In this document: piece after piece, positions 12,407 to 24,288 of the stretch
How positions within the stretch are numbered: the first letter of the stretch is position 1
Layout of the letters: every line of letters begins with the position of its first letter
NCBI GenBank assembly: GCA_023634235.1
Contig: JAMKCF010000001.1
Coordinates: forward strand, 10,550,258 to 10,614,257
DNA from: Pisaster brevispinus
Lineage: Eukaryota; Echinodermata; Asteroidea; Forcipulatida; Asteriidae
Direction: 5' to 3'
Length of the DNA stretch: 64,000 nt
Program-made: the position numbers and the translations under genes
The notes under the pieces: model-generated
Seen by the model: only the letters and a program-made list of their open reading frames with translations
Told to the model about the DNA's origin: nothing
The model's database searches: none

Positions 12407-15200
12407 TTGTTGCTGTTCGTATATATTTTCATATTGATTTGTATTGCTCTTGCTCCAGATTGTGTCATCACAAACCGCTGTGATCTCGATGGAATGGCAG
12501 TATATACAAATGATGTTGTATGTTGTATTAATGTATGTATCTGTCGGTGGTGGTGGGGGCATCTCATTTTCACCATCTTTATCAGCAGGGCTAGTGTCAA
12601 CTGTTGTATTGCATATAAGTCAATCTCTGTGACGGTATGGCCGTTTCCTGTGTAGCCCCGTGTGTAAAATTTATTGTATGGTCGTTTCATGTGTAACCCC
12701 GTGCGTAAAATGTAGTACATTTGAAAGTGCTGCGTGACCATGGGCCAACACAGGAAAAGCATGTCATGACCCGACCGCTTCTCCTTCTCAATCATTAGCA
12801 TAGTATATTTGGCTCTTTTCCATGTTGCTAGGCCGTAGCACTATCTTGGGTCACAGGTCGTCTACATCCACTTTAAAGAACTAAGTTCGCCTAAAGATTC
12901 GTTTTTTAACATTGTATTACTTTAAATTTTAAGTAATTGGGTTGAGTGTTTTCTAATCTGTTTCTTGTTATTGTATTACTCTAGACAAACCAATTTTCTT
13001 AATAATAAATAAATCGCATAGTAATTTTTAGTGTGTGTTCTGGCCGGAATCAACACCGTTCCCGCTCAATTCTGTCTCTGGGTTGAAGGGCGTCATATCG
13101 CTGATTTTTATGTGAGTAAAATTTCTAATTTTTCTCCGCTAATATTTATTGTTAGTATCCAAAAATGTTGCTACATCCTCTCGTGGGTTATAGATCCCCA
13201 ATAGCGATGATTTCTTGCAGTGTGCGGTATAGCAAAAGTTATTTTTGAGTAGTTTTGACTCCATTGTCAGAAAACTTTTGTGTGTGTCAAACTTTTACAC
13301 GAGGGATGTCCTATTCATAGTGGTGCTCTGTTTTGTTTAACACCAGTTCGTGAGTGGTTGGCTGTTTGGTGATGGTGGTGCTCAGGGATATTTACAGGGA
13401 TATTTAATTGGATTGATTGAGTTGGATTAGATAAATAATATATTACTATAACACTAGACCTGGTTAGCTTAACTTAACTGGGTCAATGGGATTTTTGTGA
13501 TCATTTTTTTGTAGGATTTATGTAACTCGAGAGAGAGAGTCGAGGTCGAACTATTTTCCGAACCTCCTGTCCATTATACTTATAATGGTACTTCTGTCAG
13601 CTAATTATTTGCCAACTTGCTCGGAAATAAATCCAAACCATTATTTTATGGTCCAAAATTTATTTGTTTTGACTCTCTTTGTTTGAGTTGATTAATCTCT
13701 GTGAGTGGGCATCCAACTCTAAAAGTTAACGGACTACCACAACAACAGGGTTGAACCACCCCTGACATTAACGTTCGGCCAGTTTAGCTCTATACTGATA
13801 TTTACTTTACACCTTGTTTGGATGTGAATTTCCTCCGTTTTTGATAATTATAAATTAAAAATGTGAATATTAAAAAGTTCATTATTAGTTATAGTTATGC
13901 TGTTGGATTTGGAATTACTACCAAAACATATCTTACAATTGAAATTTGTGTTGTGAAGGCACTGGCTTACACGCCATGTTAAGCTTAGATTACAAACGTG
14001 GTCAGCTTACATTTAAACTGGACCACACCCCCGACGAAATGGGCCTAATAGTCAATATGTTTACACACACACACACACAAATAAAAACACAAAATACAAG
14101 GTAAGCTAAATTTGAAATATAATTGATTTAAAAAAAAAAAATCAACATTTATTAATAATATGTAAAAAATTTGGTAACACTGCATTGATAGGATTCTCGC
14201 ACCACTTGCAGCTGATTTTCTGCCGTGTATATATATTTTGCATATTTTTCTTGCAGGGGCGTCGGCCGATCTTGTTTTAAACCACGGTCCTGTTGGACAT
14301 AGCTTTAAGCCCGGTTCTTGCCCAATTTGCCACTATGGTCCCTTCTTTAATACGAAATACTTGTACGTACCAAAAAAACGTCTGCAAGGAGCAGAGTGAA
14401 TGATGTAGTTAATATACATCTCAAGTTTTCTGCCATCTGTTTATGTTTTGCGTAATTTATGAATGTACAGGTTCGTCAATAGGTTTGAAAATCTGAACTT
14501 CAATAAAGTTTATATTTTAGTAATTTTTTTAATTAACAAAGAATAATCGAGTACAATAAATAATTCAAATATGATTTTGTATTAACTCTTAACATTGTTG
14601 TTTTTTAAATTATTGTTTTTATTTAACTTGCATAAGTTAACAATACTGGTCGAGGATATAATCTGACACTAAAAATGGTTTTAACTTTTCCAACAAAGCA
14701 TTTTTTGATTCCCTTTATGTGTTTCATTGCAAGAGTCACAAATATTGCAACTCTGAGGAAGTGCAATTTGTCACCGTTGCGCATTTCTGCTACTCATCAT
14801 TGCAATATAATGCAACGAAGCATTATTTTATAGCACTTTGCACCGACTGATAGTATTGTGTTCTTGTGATGCGGCTGAAATAGCCCATGTGTTCAGCCAA
14901 GTGGATTTAGGGACTGACCTCCCATCGTGTATTTTTTCTTCAGAATCACAATGACAAGGCTTTGATGTATTATTAAGCTTTTGGTTTCTTATGATTATTA
15001 ATAAGTCTAAGAAGTGTTTATAAGTGGGACTCATATTCAATACTGTGTGCGCCAGTCCGGCAGCACCATCAATCCCAACCTCTCGCAGTTTTCTGCTCAT
15101 AATTATATAACTACTCCAGCTATCGGTTTGATTGATTAAGCTTTTGGTTTCTTATGATTATAAATAAGTCTTCTAAGAAGTGTTTAAAAGTGGGACTTGC
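12407..15200. other. Long stretch without recognisable genes; small repeats only
   Basis: No ORF with a recognisable protein. I see a roughly 40-bp imperfect tandem duplication at about 12636-12714 (tatggccgtttc... / tatggtcgtttc...), a CA microsatellite at about 14062-14082, and a split direct duplication at 14972-15031 and 15135-15197. The part around 13.0-13.8 kb has a GA/TC-rich patch (13529-13545) and a sharp composition change near 13780; a decayed LTR is possible but I could not find matching ends. Confidence 0.4.
14972..15197 (+). repeat. Direct duplication of about 60 bp, copies at 14972-15031 and 15135-15197
   Basis: Both copies start with attaagcttttggtttctta and end with gtgggact, differing by a few substitutions and a 4-base insertion (tctt). 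The spacer is about 100 bp. The second copy adjoins the 5' side of the RTE-like element. It could be a local tandem duplication. Confidence 0.7.
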
Positions 15201-16945
15201 GGGAAATGAAAGAAATTTACGAGGACGTGTGTAGTCTTTGGGATCAAAGGGTTATGATGGCTGGGGTGATAGGGAGAGCTGTACCCCATACGGCCAGTGT
15301 ATCAAGTAGCCTCTCCTAATCAAAAACCTACAGCTTGGTTTTTCGCGCCAATCCCTGTTTCCAAAACCGATGGCAGAGGTGTGAGGGGCGAGTCTCGTGC
15401 TCCTAAAAACCAGATTGCTCCAGGCGGGGTGGTTGGGGCTCGTTAGCTATGGGAGGCAGCCCTCCTAAGAGAAGGAAAACTCTGATTTCAAACCTGGGTA
15501 GATGGGACTCGTTTGCTATGGTCAGCAACCTATCTAAGGGAGGGCCACTCTACTTCAAGGTCACTGAAGCTTGGAGAGGAGATGGACACCACGAAGCACC
15601 ATCCTTGCCCACTGAAATACCATGATGAATACAAAGTCATATAGTAACATGCAGGATCGGTCGAGGCCCAGAATACCAACGACCGCGCTCCTCACTGTTT
15701 CGCCTCAGGGTTGGGGTAACAAGTTTGCTACTGGAGCGAAAACGACATCGTCAACCATCAAGCTTCAAAAGGAAAACACCATCATTGTGACATGGAACGT
15801 CCGCACCCTATATGCATGCGAAAAAAATAAAAGAACTCACTCATAAGCTTGCCAGATATTCATTGGATATCTTGGGGCTAGCTGAAGTCGGATGAACTGG
15901 TTTCGGCGAAACAATAACAGATGAGGGTCACAAACTATGGTACAGCGGAGACGACTCCAAACACCAACACCAACTTCATTGTCAACAAAGACAGAGTAAT
16001 CTCTTTTATCCGCTGCACACCAGTATCCAGCAGGCTCGTCTCCATAAGTATTTCTGCAAAGCCACAGAACGTCCCTCTCATCCAAGTTTATGATCCAACA
16101 CTAGACTACGATGACGACGCTGTTGAAGAATTCTACGCATACCTAGAAGATATCATAAAGAAAACACCCAAAATGGACATCCTCGTCATTATAAGTGATT
16201 GGAATGCTAAAGTAGGATCAGATGCACATGACCAGTGGGCAGGGACAGTTGGACGTTTTGGGGCAGGAGAAACTTACGATCGAGGGCTGCACAAGCTCAC
16301 CCTGACCAATACGCTGTTCCCACATAAGACCAGTGGCAGAACACACAACCAAATTGACTTTATACTTACTCCTCAGAGGTTCAATTCTAGCATCAACAAT
16401 GCCAAGACCAGGACCTTCCCTGGTGCGGATGTCGGTAGTGATCATGATATGGTACTGATGAAGCTCAAACTTAAGCTGAAGAAAAACTACAAGCAAAGCA
16501 GCCCACGCATGAGATTCAACGTGGAGAAACTGAAAGACCCTCACATTGCAGCAGTATTTGAGGCAAATGTTGGCGGAAGGTTTGCAGCTCTCAACCTAAT
16601 AGAGGAAGACATAATTCCCTTACCGGCAACATCAAAGAAGTGCTCCAGAAGTCACCGGTGACATTCTTGACCTGTGTGACACCAGACGGGACCTGAAGAA
16701 GACCATGAAAGCGGACCCTGCAGCAACACGCCAGTACTCTGCAGTACAACAAAATCATCTGGAAGCAAATGAAGCAAGCCAGGGATAAATGGATATCAAA
16801 CCAATGTGACATCGAAGTTGGGATAAGAGGAGGCAACAGCAAGGCAGCCTTTGACACAGTAAAGATGCTGACGAGGTCACATCAACCCAAGGGCTGCTGT
16901 CATTAAAAATAAAGAAGGATCTCTCCACACAGAAGACAAAAGTTA
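15201..16945 (+). pseudogene. RTE-like non-LTR retrotransposon, 5' part with endonuclease
   Basis: About 400 bp of GC-richer leader precede the coding. The APE-type endonuclease begins at ITTWNVRTLY-like sequence near 15787 and is open from 15921 to 16661. It includes the ISDWNAKVGSD block (the Asp-Asn pair), AGTVGRFGAGET, a THNQIDFIL block, and SDHDMVLMK with the catalytic histidine near 16440. This phrase set belongs to the RTE-type group often annotated as craniofacial development protein 2-like. Stops occur near 15847 and 15894 and after 16661. The linker continues, broken, to about 16945, where sequence of a different element begins. The missing reverse transcriptase resumes at 19.9 kb. 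Confidence 0.82.
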
Positions 16946-19895
16946 GGGCGCTGTTCGTTGAGGCGGGTTGTGATTTTTGTTCTTCGTCTGTCCTTGTGCT
17001 TCAATTTGTCGTTTTGTCGTTTTTTGTCATCAAACTTTTATCTTTTTAACTGTAAGTCTGCATTCAAATGTGCTACACAATTTCAGCCATACTTCACATT
17101 TTTTGGTGCTGCCAATGACTGGATGTTGACTGATTTTGATCATCGTGATTTTCTCGATCTGCGTACTCAAGATGGCTGCCGGTCTGCAAGGTATTTCCTG
17201 TGCATTATTTCTATACTGTATGGCGCTTTCATTGTACAAGTTCGACTTTAAAACTACTGACTTTCGTACTGATTTGACCATCATTGCCGGTAGATCACCC
17301 CCTGGAACAACCCATGACCCGTTTTATATAATTCAGACTGGTTTACCAACTATTGCTAATCAACTGATGCGATACGAAGCTCTGTCGTATTTTATTATTC
17401 GCCCCGAAAAAAAGATCAAGGAAGGAATTTAGAGCATCCCGATGTTTGACTCGTTCATTAAACTTTTGTCATAATAGTCTACTCTTCACGGTGGCCCTCT
17501 TGGTTTGCGGTGATGTTCATCCATGTCCTGGCCCAGGCAATCCTCCATCAACATCAACTCGCAAGGCCAGCGGCTTAAATTTTTTGTACATGGACGCTCG
17601 CAGCTTAAAAACAGTTTATCAAGGCAGAATGAGTAAACAGATTTTGAAGCCATTTTAACCAACTGCAATCATGACTGTGTTTGTGTCACCGAGACATGGC
17701 TTAATTCTTCTGTGGATGATGCTGAGCTGTCAGTGCCAGGATACACTCACTATCGTAAAGACAGATCGAACATCAACAAGACTAGAGGTGGATGTCTACT
17801 CTGTGCTATAAAGGACTCTGTATTATCAACACGCCGTGCGGACCTTGAACATGACGATGAGATCTTAATTGTCGAAATGAGACCCAACGCGACTCACAAA
17901 ATTGCAGTCATTCTTTGCTACATAAGTCCTGATGGCGACACTGGAGTTTTTGTCAGGTCCGTAAACGCTGCTTTGACGAACATTACTTCGCAGTTTGAAC
18001 ATATAATCGTTATTGGAGATTTCAACTTGCCCAAGGTTAAAGGTTGCCTCAGTCTAGTTATGGCTGGTATATCTGACTATGAACAAGAATTCTGTGATAT
18101 ATTTCTTCTTTTTTTTCTCACACAACTCAATCATATTCTGTCTAGAGAGAATTGTGATAATATTTTAGATTTGGTGTTTACTACTCACCCTGAAAGGGTT
18201 AATGATTTTTATGTCTCTCACAAGAGTTTTAATACTGACCACAAACTGCTTGAGTGTAGCATTTGTACCCGGGTAAAAAAAACTTAAGAAGGCTCCTCGC
18301 TTTGTTTATAATTTTAAGCGAGCTAACTTTGACATTATTAGATCTTTCCTGTCTAATGTTGATATTGGTATTGTTTATGATGCCGTTAATGTTGGATTGA
18401 TGCTAAAGGGGGGCACTTGCAAAACAAAAAGAAGTCTGCTTGGAAGAAATCTATGACATCCAACTTGGCTCAGCACTGGGCTACTTTTTGTAAGCTTCGC
18501 AATCGTTATAAGAATCTTTTAACAATGAAGTAAAAACAGTATATTAATAATCTCGGGTCCACGCTTGCTGATAATCCAAAGAGATTTGGGTAATTTTTTA
18601 GGCAAAAAACTAAATCTAAGTCTCTTCCCCAAATGGTTAAGAATGACAATGGGCAGACTGCCACTGATGCCCGAGACAAAGCCACTTTGCTCAATGCTTA
18701 CTTTCATTCAGTGTTGACTCCACCTAAAAACTAAGATTTTTTTACCTCATGTTGCCGCCAATAGACATGATATGTTGGGTTCGACTTCCATCAGTGAGAG
18801 TGATTTACTTGTAATACTTAAAGCTGTCACTAAAGCTGTAGGCCCTGATGGACTGTCTCCTCGCTTGCTCAAGGAGTGTGCAAACCAAATTGTGTCTCCC
18901 TTAAGCCACATATTTAACCTATCTCTGTCTACCAAAGAATTACCCAGTGACTGGTTGAGAGCTAATGTGGTTCCCATTTTCAAGAAAAAAGAGAAAAGTT
19001 GTGTGGAAAATTATTGACCTGTGTCGTTACTTTGCGTATGTGCCAAAGTTATGGAAAGGGCCATTTTTAATACCATATTTCCTGCTATTCAGGGTGAACT
19101 TTATCACCTACAGCATGGGTTTATCAAAGGTCGCTCCACTGTCTCTCAACTTTTGTCCGTTTATCAAGAGGTCAGCTGTGTTTTGGACAAGGCCGGGCAG
19201 GTCGACGTGGTTTACCTTGATTTTTTCTAAAGCGTTTGATAGCGTTTCTCACAAATTGCTTTTACACAAATTACAGGGTTTTGGGGTTTTCATTCTAACT
19301 TACTCGATTGGTTCAATTCATACTTGCGTAATCGCCAACAAAGGGTGGTTGTTGAAGGGAGTAGTTCTTGAAGGGAGTAGTTCTGAATGGCGTCCCGTTG
19401 TATCAGGTGTTCCACAGGGCTCTGTTTTAGGTCCGCTTTTGTTTCTTTTGACATGCCCAGTTCTGTTCAACATTCCACTGTAGCTTTATTTGCTGATGAT
19501 TCTAAATGTTTTAAATCCATTAAGAACACATCGGATTGTAGGCTTCTCCAGAACTACCTAGATTCTCTATATTCATGGAGTGTAAAATGGGACTTGTTTT
19601 AACATCCAGAAGTGCCAAACTATGTCTATTTATTGACGTAAACAGTGTGTTAATTTTGATTACAACTTGAATAATTTTCATCTTGAAAGGACAGACTCTT
19701 TTCGTGATTTAGGCCTGGAAATTTTTTTGGATTTTGTTTGGAATTCCCACATTAGTCACATTACTAGCTAATGCAACAGGAAGATGGGTATGATTAAACG
19801 CACAATTGGTTATAACGCTCCATGCAGAGTTTCAAAAACTCTTTATACTGCATTAATTAGAAGTGACTTGGAGTATTGTAGTTCAGTTTGGAGTG
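16946..19895 (+). pseudogene. CR1-like non-LTR retrotransposon lying inside the RTE-like copy
   Basis: The segment starts with an upstream region and an N-terminal motif LLVCGDVHPCPGP at about 17497-17535. The endonuclease follows (17580-18287, with VIGDFNLPKV near 18010-18040 and NTDHKLLECS near 18230), then reverse transcriptase. The RT shows KAVGPDGLSPRLLKE near 18838, VVYLDFF near 19209 and a GVPQGSVLGPLLF box near 19408-19446. A C-terminal LEYCSSVWSG phrase near 19869 ends abruptly. Several frameshifts and stops break it. The 3' end and tail are absent, which is unusual for a normal 5'-truncated insertion, so a deletion has probably removed them. Confidence 0.78.
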
Positions 19896-20345
19896 GACAA
19901 TTCCACCAATACCAACAGAGAAGCTGGAGATGCACCAATACTTTAAGAAGAAGTAGAGGAGGCCGTGCGCTCGCTAAAGGGAGGCAAGTCAACAGGTGTG
20001 GACAACATTCCAGCAGAGTTTTTTTAAACATGAAGGGCCAGAACTTACAAAGACCCTGACAATCATCTGCCAGAGGATATGGCAATGGCCGGAAGAATGG
20101 ACCCAGTCCCTGATATTGCCCCTTCCAAAGAAAGGCAACTTCAGACTGCCAGAATTACAAAACCATCAGCCTACTCGGCCATCCCAGTAAAGTGAAGCTG
20201 AGGGTACTCGTGAACAGAATCAAGGGAAGGGCAGAAAAAATTCTAGCAGAAGAACAAGCTGGATTTAGACCCAAGAGGAGCACTGCGGAGCAGATTTTCA
20301 ATATCAGATTAGTAACCGAGAAGTTTCATATTTTCCAAGCACCTT
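19896..20345 (+). pseudogene. RTE-like reverse transcriptase fragment (continuation of 15.2-16.9 kb)
   Basis: The sequence resumes with EEVEEAVRSLKGG near 19945, GVDNIPAEF, WTQSLILPLPKKGN near 20098-20140 and EEQAGF near 20245, ending in TAEQIFN-like sequence. These are the fingers region and first motifs of an RTE reverse transcriptase, in the same strand and family as the endonuclease at 15.2-16.9 kb. There is at least one stop and two frameshifts. The catalytic YADD part is missing. Confidence 0.72.
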
Positions 20346-21003
20346 CAGATGACAGACCAAATTAGCAATTATTCACATAATCGGTCGTCTCCGGAAATAC
20401 CTAGATCAACCAACATCAGAAAAACTAGTCCATGCATTTATCACCTCACACCTCGACTATTGTAACAGCTTACTTACTGGATCACCCGACACAGATGTCT
20501 CAAGACTACGTTTGCAAAACGCTTCCGCTCGCATCATAACTCGTACCAAACGCCATGATCATATCTCTCCAATTATTCATAACCTTCACTGGCTGCCTGT
20601 CCACCTTCGAATACGTTTTAAAATACTCCTACTCATGTACAAATGCATAAAAGGTCAAGCTCCCATCTATCTGCAAGAACTTGTCGCTCCATATACGCCA
20701 AGTCGTCAACTTAGGTCTGCTACCCAGAACCTCGTCGTCCAACCTATGGTTCTCTCACGGTCATTTGTTGAGCGCAGTTTCTCCTTCATCGGTCCTTCTC
20801 TCTGGAACGCTCTCCCAAACCGGATTAAAAGCTCTCTTTCTGTTGACTCTTTCAAACTAAACCTTAAAACGTTTCTTTTTCAAGAACACTATCAGTCATA
20901 GCTCAAACATAGACTATCTACAACTTTCTTCTTTAAGCGCTTAGAGGCTGGGCTGCAGTAGGCGCTATACAAATGCGTTATATTATTATTTTTATTATTA
21001 TTT
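20346..21003 (+). mobile_element. L2-like LINE, 5'-truncated 3' end with TTATT tail
   Basis: One open frame from about 20370 to 20901 carries the C-terminal part of an L2-type ORF2: FITSHLDYCNSLL, RLRLQNASARII, a HISPIIHNLHWLPV block and SLWNALPNRIKSS. After the stop comes a short 3' UTR with aagcgcttagaggctgg, ggcgctatacaaatgcgtta and a (TTATT)n tail to about 21003. Loss of the 5' part is typical of incomplete target-primed reverse transcription. This copy is younger-looking than the L2 copy at 9.5-12.4 kb since the frame is unbroken. Confidence 0.83.
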
Positions 21004-23110
21004 GTTTAAAAAATACTTATGATAAATATATTTCTTTACCGATAAAACGGGTTGCGGAAAAAAAACATCGTGTTACGTTTCGATCAGGCATAGTGTTGTC
21101 CCAATAGAAGTTTCACTAAAAATGTAACACGACGAAGTAAGTCTAGTCTAGACAACAACCACATTCCAACTTCTTGGGACCATACCTGCTCCACATGCGT
21201 GATCTGTTTACACTTACTTGCTACCTCCATGCTCTGATCACGCTCTGATGGTGCTACATTAGCCGTTTGCTGAACACAGCAACCATTAAAAGATATTTTT
21301 GTTTTTAAGCTGTATGCAAGTGTTGACCCAGAATTGTACTTTTCAACTTTACTTGGTTTAAAGCATTTAGTAACAAAAACACTCTAAGTGATCAAGCGTG
21401 TATTGTCGTGATAGTCCGGATTAACTCGTTATTTGGTGGGGGTGAGGTAGGGTGGTCTTGAATGAGACTAGGTAAAGGGATGTTTTAAAAAAGATTTATT
21501 GATATAAATTATAACAATAATCAAATAACGGTACAATAATTGACAAAGATGTCTGCTTGTAAAAAGCAACAGTTTATTTTTAGGGTATAGAGCCCCTTTT
21601 CCATACTGTATCTAGAAGGCTGATAGACAACTGTTTTGTACAAATTATTTCATTTATACACGTAAGGTCTTTTTCGTTAAATGTTGTACACATTCTTCTG
21701 AGTTATACAGTCGACTCTCGTTAATACAAGCTCGGAAGATACGAGACGCCGGTTAATACGAAGTATTTCACCGGTCCCGAACTGTCCCATGCGTGTTTCT
21801 ATGTCTTAAAAAACGGAAGATACGAGCACGGTCGTAACGAGAACACGAATAATACGAGGTATTTTTGCAGCCCCGTGATGACAAAATGTATTGTTTTTCA
21901 TACTTTTATAGCAAGATCGGAAAAATATTGTTGCGTAAAAGCTTACCGTTCAGTCAGCCAAGTTTCTGAAATTACATGCTTGTTGCCAAACTATTTATCG
22001 GATCGGACCGGCTACACGGCTCCGTCCGATCCGAAAATTAGAAACATTACGCTGGTAACTTATGCTTGAAATACTACTTCACCTACACGCCTAGCGGCTA
22101 CCAGCGAAAACAACGTTCAGCATAGGCGCTACGCAGTATCGATCGTCACATCATGGTCACATGAACGGCAAGTTTGACACGACTTTGCTATGATTTTTAT
22201 TTTGAGTTATACAAAATATTAAATTTCTATGATCATAGTCAATAAAATTGCATTTATCATTGATATTTTTGTGTACAGTATTGTGGGGAGTATTAATTTC
22301 TTTAAGTTCCTGGGGAGCAGTATACAATTGTGTAATCCTGCATGTTTGGTTAATAAAGGTAAAACAATATATACATCTTGTAAAGTAAAAAACACTTATA
22401 TAAACATAAGGCCTATAAGTTGACTTTTGTTTTGCGTCCCATTCATCAAAACGTAAAAAATATATATATTTAAAAAATTAAAAAACTTAATGACTGACTT
22501 ATATCCAAATCAGGGTTCAACCAACTTGAATCAAAAACCATATACCCAAATAAAAAAATGTGAAGTATTTAAAACAAAACAAAAAATTAAGAAAATAACA
22601 ACGAGAGGTGCACATATTGCACGAACACCTAACAACATAAAGTTACATCATTGTACTATTACTAGACGAGCTAACCTTGAAACCACTTCACTGTGGGTAT
22701 AGACAGAGACTGACCAGAAAAATTATTCCTCTTAAACATGTCACTTCCAGTGGAATCCTTGGTGTTGCCTTAGTAACCGCCGACACACAATGTAATGCAC
22801 TGCTGTGATTATTTCACTGACCATTGATGCCATAAACCACCTGTAAGTAACCTTAAAGGCACATCTTTTTAAAACAATGAAGCAAAGAAGAATACTAACT
22901 GAACTTTCTGAAAAAATCTCAAACAGATCAACTATGATCTGATCGGGCTCTAAATATCTTTAAACTTTAAGACAACCAAATTATTCCTACATCCGACATA
23001 ATCCAAGTCGTTTCAGTTTAGGAATAAAGACAGTAGTCATGTAATTATGGCCCAGGATTGTCATTTACGTATAATTCTGGGAAGTAGACTATAGCTCGGT
23101 TAGAAACCTG
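21004..23110. other. No gene recognised; pogo-like end inside
   Basis: AT-rich sequence without a recognisable protein. It includes a pogo-like terminal sequence at 21708 and a stretch of short open frames near 22229-22702 that look random. Confidence 0.35.
21708..21870 (+). mobile_element. Possible end of a pogo/Tigger-like DNA transposon
   Basis: A TA dinucleotide (21706-21707) is followed by cagtcgactctcgttaatac, close to the CAGT...CTCGTTA(A/T)TACGA style of pogo-superfamily termini. The following 150 bp repeat short phrases of the form (a/g)atacgag. I did not find the opposite inverted end, so the element could be a fragment or a MITE. Confidence 0.4.
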
Positions 23111-24095
23111 AGTAGACGGACGCGTCTGTTCAGGACACACAAAGGAAATTAATCCGATTAAAAAAATTAATCCGATTAGTAAATATTGATATGAGGTGAA
23201 TATATAATGAGGACACACAATGGAAGGGCGTGACGATGAGGTGAATAGATAATGAGGACACACAATGGAAGGAGGACATAAACCAAAATGGCGGAAAGGA
23301 AAGGTGAAAGATGTAAAGAGGACACAAAACAAAATGGCGGAAAGGAAAGGTGTAAAATGTAAAGAGGACACAAAACAAAATGGCGGAAAGGAAAGGTGTA
23401 AAATGTAAGGAGGACACAAAATGGCGGAACGGGTGGGAAAAACAAAATGGCGGAAAGGAAAGGTGAAAAATATAAGGACACAAAATGGCGGAACGGGTGG
23501 GAAAAACAAAATGGCGGAAAGGAAAGGTGGAAAATGTAAGGAGAACACAAAATGGCGGAACGGGTGGGAAAAACAAAATGGCGGAAAGGAAAGGTGAAAG
23601 ATATAGAGGACACAAAACAAAATGACGGAAAGGAAAGGTGAAAGATATAAGTAGGACACAAAACAAAATGGCGGAAAGGAAAGGTGAAAGATGTAAAGAG
23701 GACACAAAACAAAATGGCGGAAAGGAAAGGTGTAAAATGTAAGGACACAAAACAAAATGGCGGAAAGGAAAGGTGTAAAATGTAAGGAGGACACAAAACA
23801 AAATGGCGGAAAGGAAAGGTGTAAAATGTAAGGACACAAAACAAAATGGCGGAAAGGAAAGGTGTAAAATGTAAGGAGGACACAAAATGGCGGAAAGGGT
23901 TGAAAGGTGTAACATGTCAGGAGGACACAAAACAAAATGGTAGAAAAGAAGGGTGAAAATGTGATGAGGACACAGAATAGATGTGGAGAACGTGGAGACA
24001 TTAAAAAAAATAATAATAAAAAATAAAATAAAAAAATTAAGAAATGAAGATTTACAACGCGCCCCAAATCGTGTTTTTTTAAAAATAATTTAACT
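23111..24095 (+). repeat. Polinton left terminal inverted repeat
   Basis: The outer about 110 bp match the reverse complement of the right end almost base for base, including two attaatccgatta phrases and the gatatgaggtgaatatataatg phrase. The inner boundary again matches near 24050-24095 (gaagatttacaacgcgc). The repeat is about 985 bp here against about 375 bp at the right end because the internal tandem array is longer. Confidence 0.85.
23220..23945 (+). repeat. Tandem array in the left TIR, about 14 units of 42-48 bp plus variants
   Basis: The unit is approximately ggacacaaaacaaaatggcg followed by gaaaggaaaggtgtaaaatg and a short A/G-rich joint. I count about 14 copies and three variants of the type ggcggaacgggtgggaaaaac. 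Each unit carries caaaatggcgg, close to the known YY1 core (CAANATGGCGG). Long minus-strand ORFs through the array in all three frames (up to 353 codons) are by-products of the repeat and are not annotated as genes. Confidence 0.85.
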
Positions 24096-24251
24096 AATGA
24101 GAACATATAGTGAAAAAAACATGAAAAAAACCCAATAATAATAATTAAAAAAAATAATATTATTAATAGTAATAATTATAGTAAAAAAAGACTTTATTTA
24201 TAGTTATCAATATAACAGACAATAATATCATATTTCTTTTGAATATGTGGT

Positions 24252-24266
24252 TGCTCTGAAAGAGCC
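24252..24266 (-). terminator. Histone-mRNA-type 3' stem-loop, slightly degenerate
   Basis: Read on the minus strand the site is GGCTCTTTCAGAGCA: a 5-bp stem GCTCT/AGAGC with a 3-base loop, preceded by accaacc and followed by acc. The histone consensus is GGCTCT-TTTC-AGAGCC, so one loop base is lost and the last base differs. A purine-rich CAAAAGAAA (24233-24241 on the plus strand) follows at about 10 bases, as the histone downstream element does. It lies 22 bases after the stop codon of the left-end gene. Confidence 0.6.
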
Positions 24267-24288
24267 GGTTGGTGATCCATCGTCGACA

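Noticed and set aside
12175..12801. Minus-strand ORF of 208 codons
   Set aside because: It overlaps the C-terminal part of the plus-strand L2-like copy and continues into non-coding DNA. Its sequence has no recognisable motif and is rich in unusual residues.
12900..13800. Solo LTR
   Set aside because: There are LTR-like features (aataaat signals, composition change at about 13780), but I could not find matching TG...CA ends or a target duplication.
23220..23945. CRISPR-like regular repeats
   Set aside because: The units are contiguous tandem repeats without unique spacers, in a eukaryotic transposon end.
23045..24106. Overlapping minus-strand ORFs of 353, 266 and 235 codons
   Set aside because: All three frames are open because the tandem unit of the Polinton TIR lacks stops on that strand. 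The peptides are periodic (FPFRHFVLCP-type) and the same occurs in the right TIR. Not genes.
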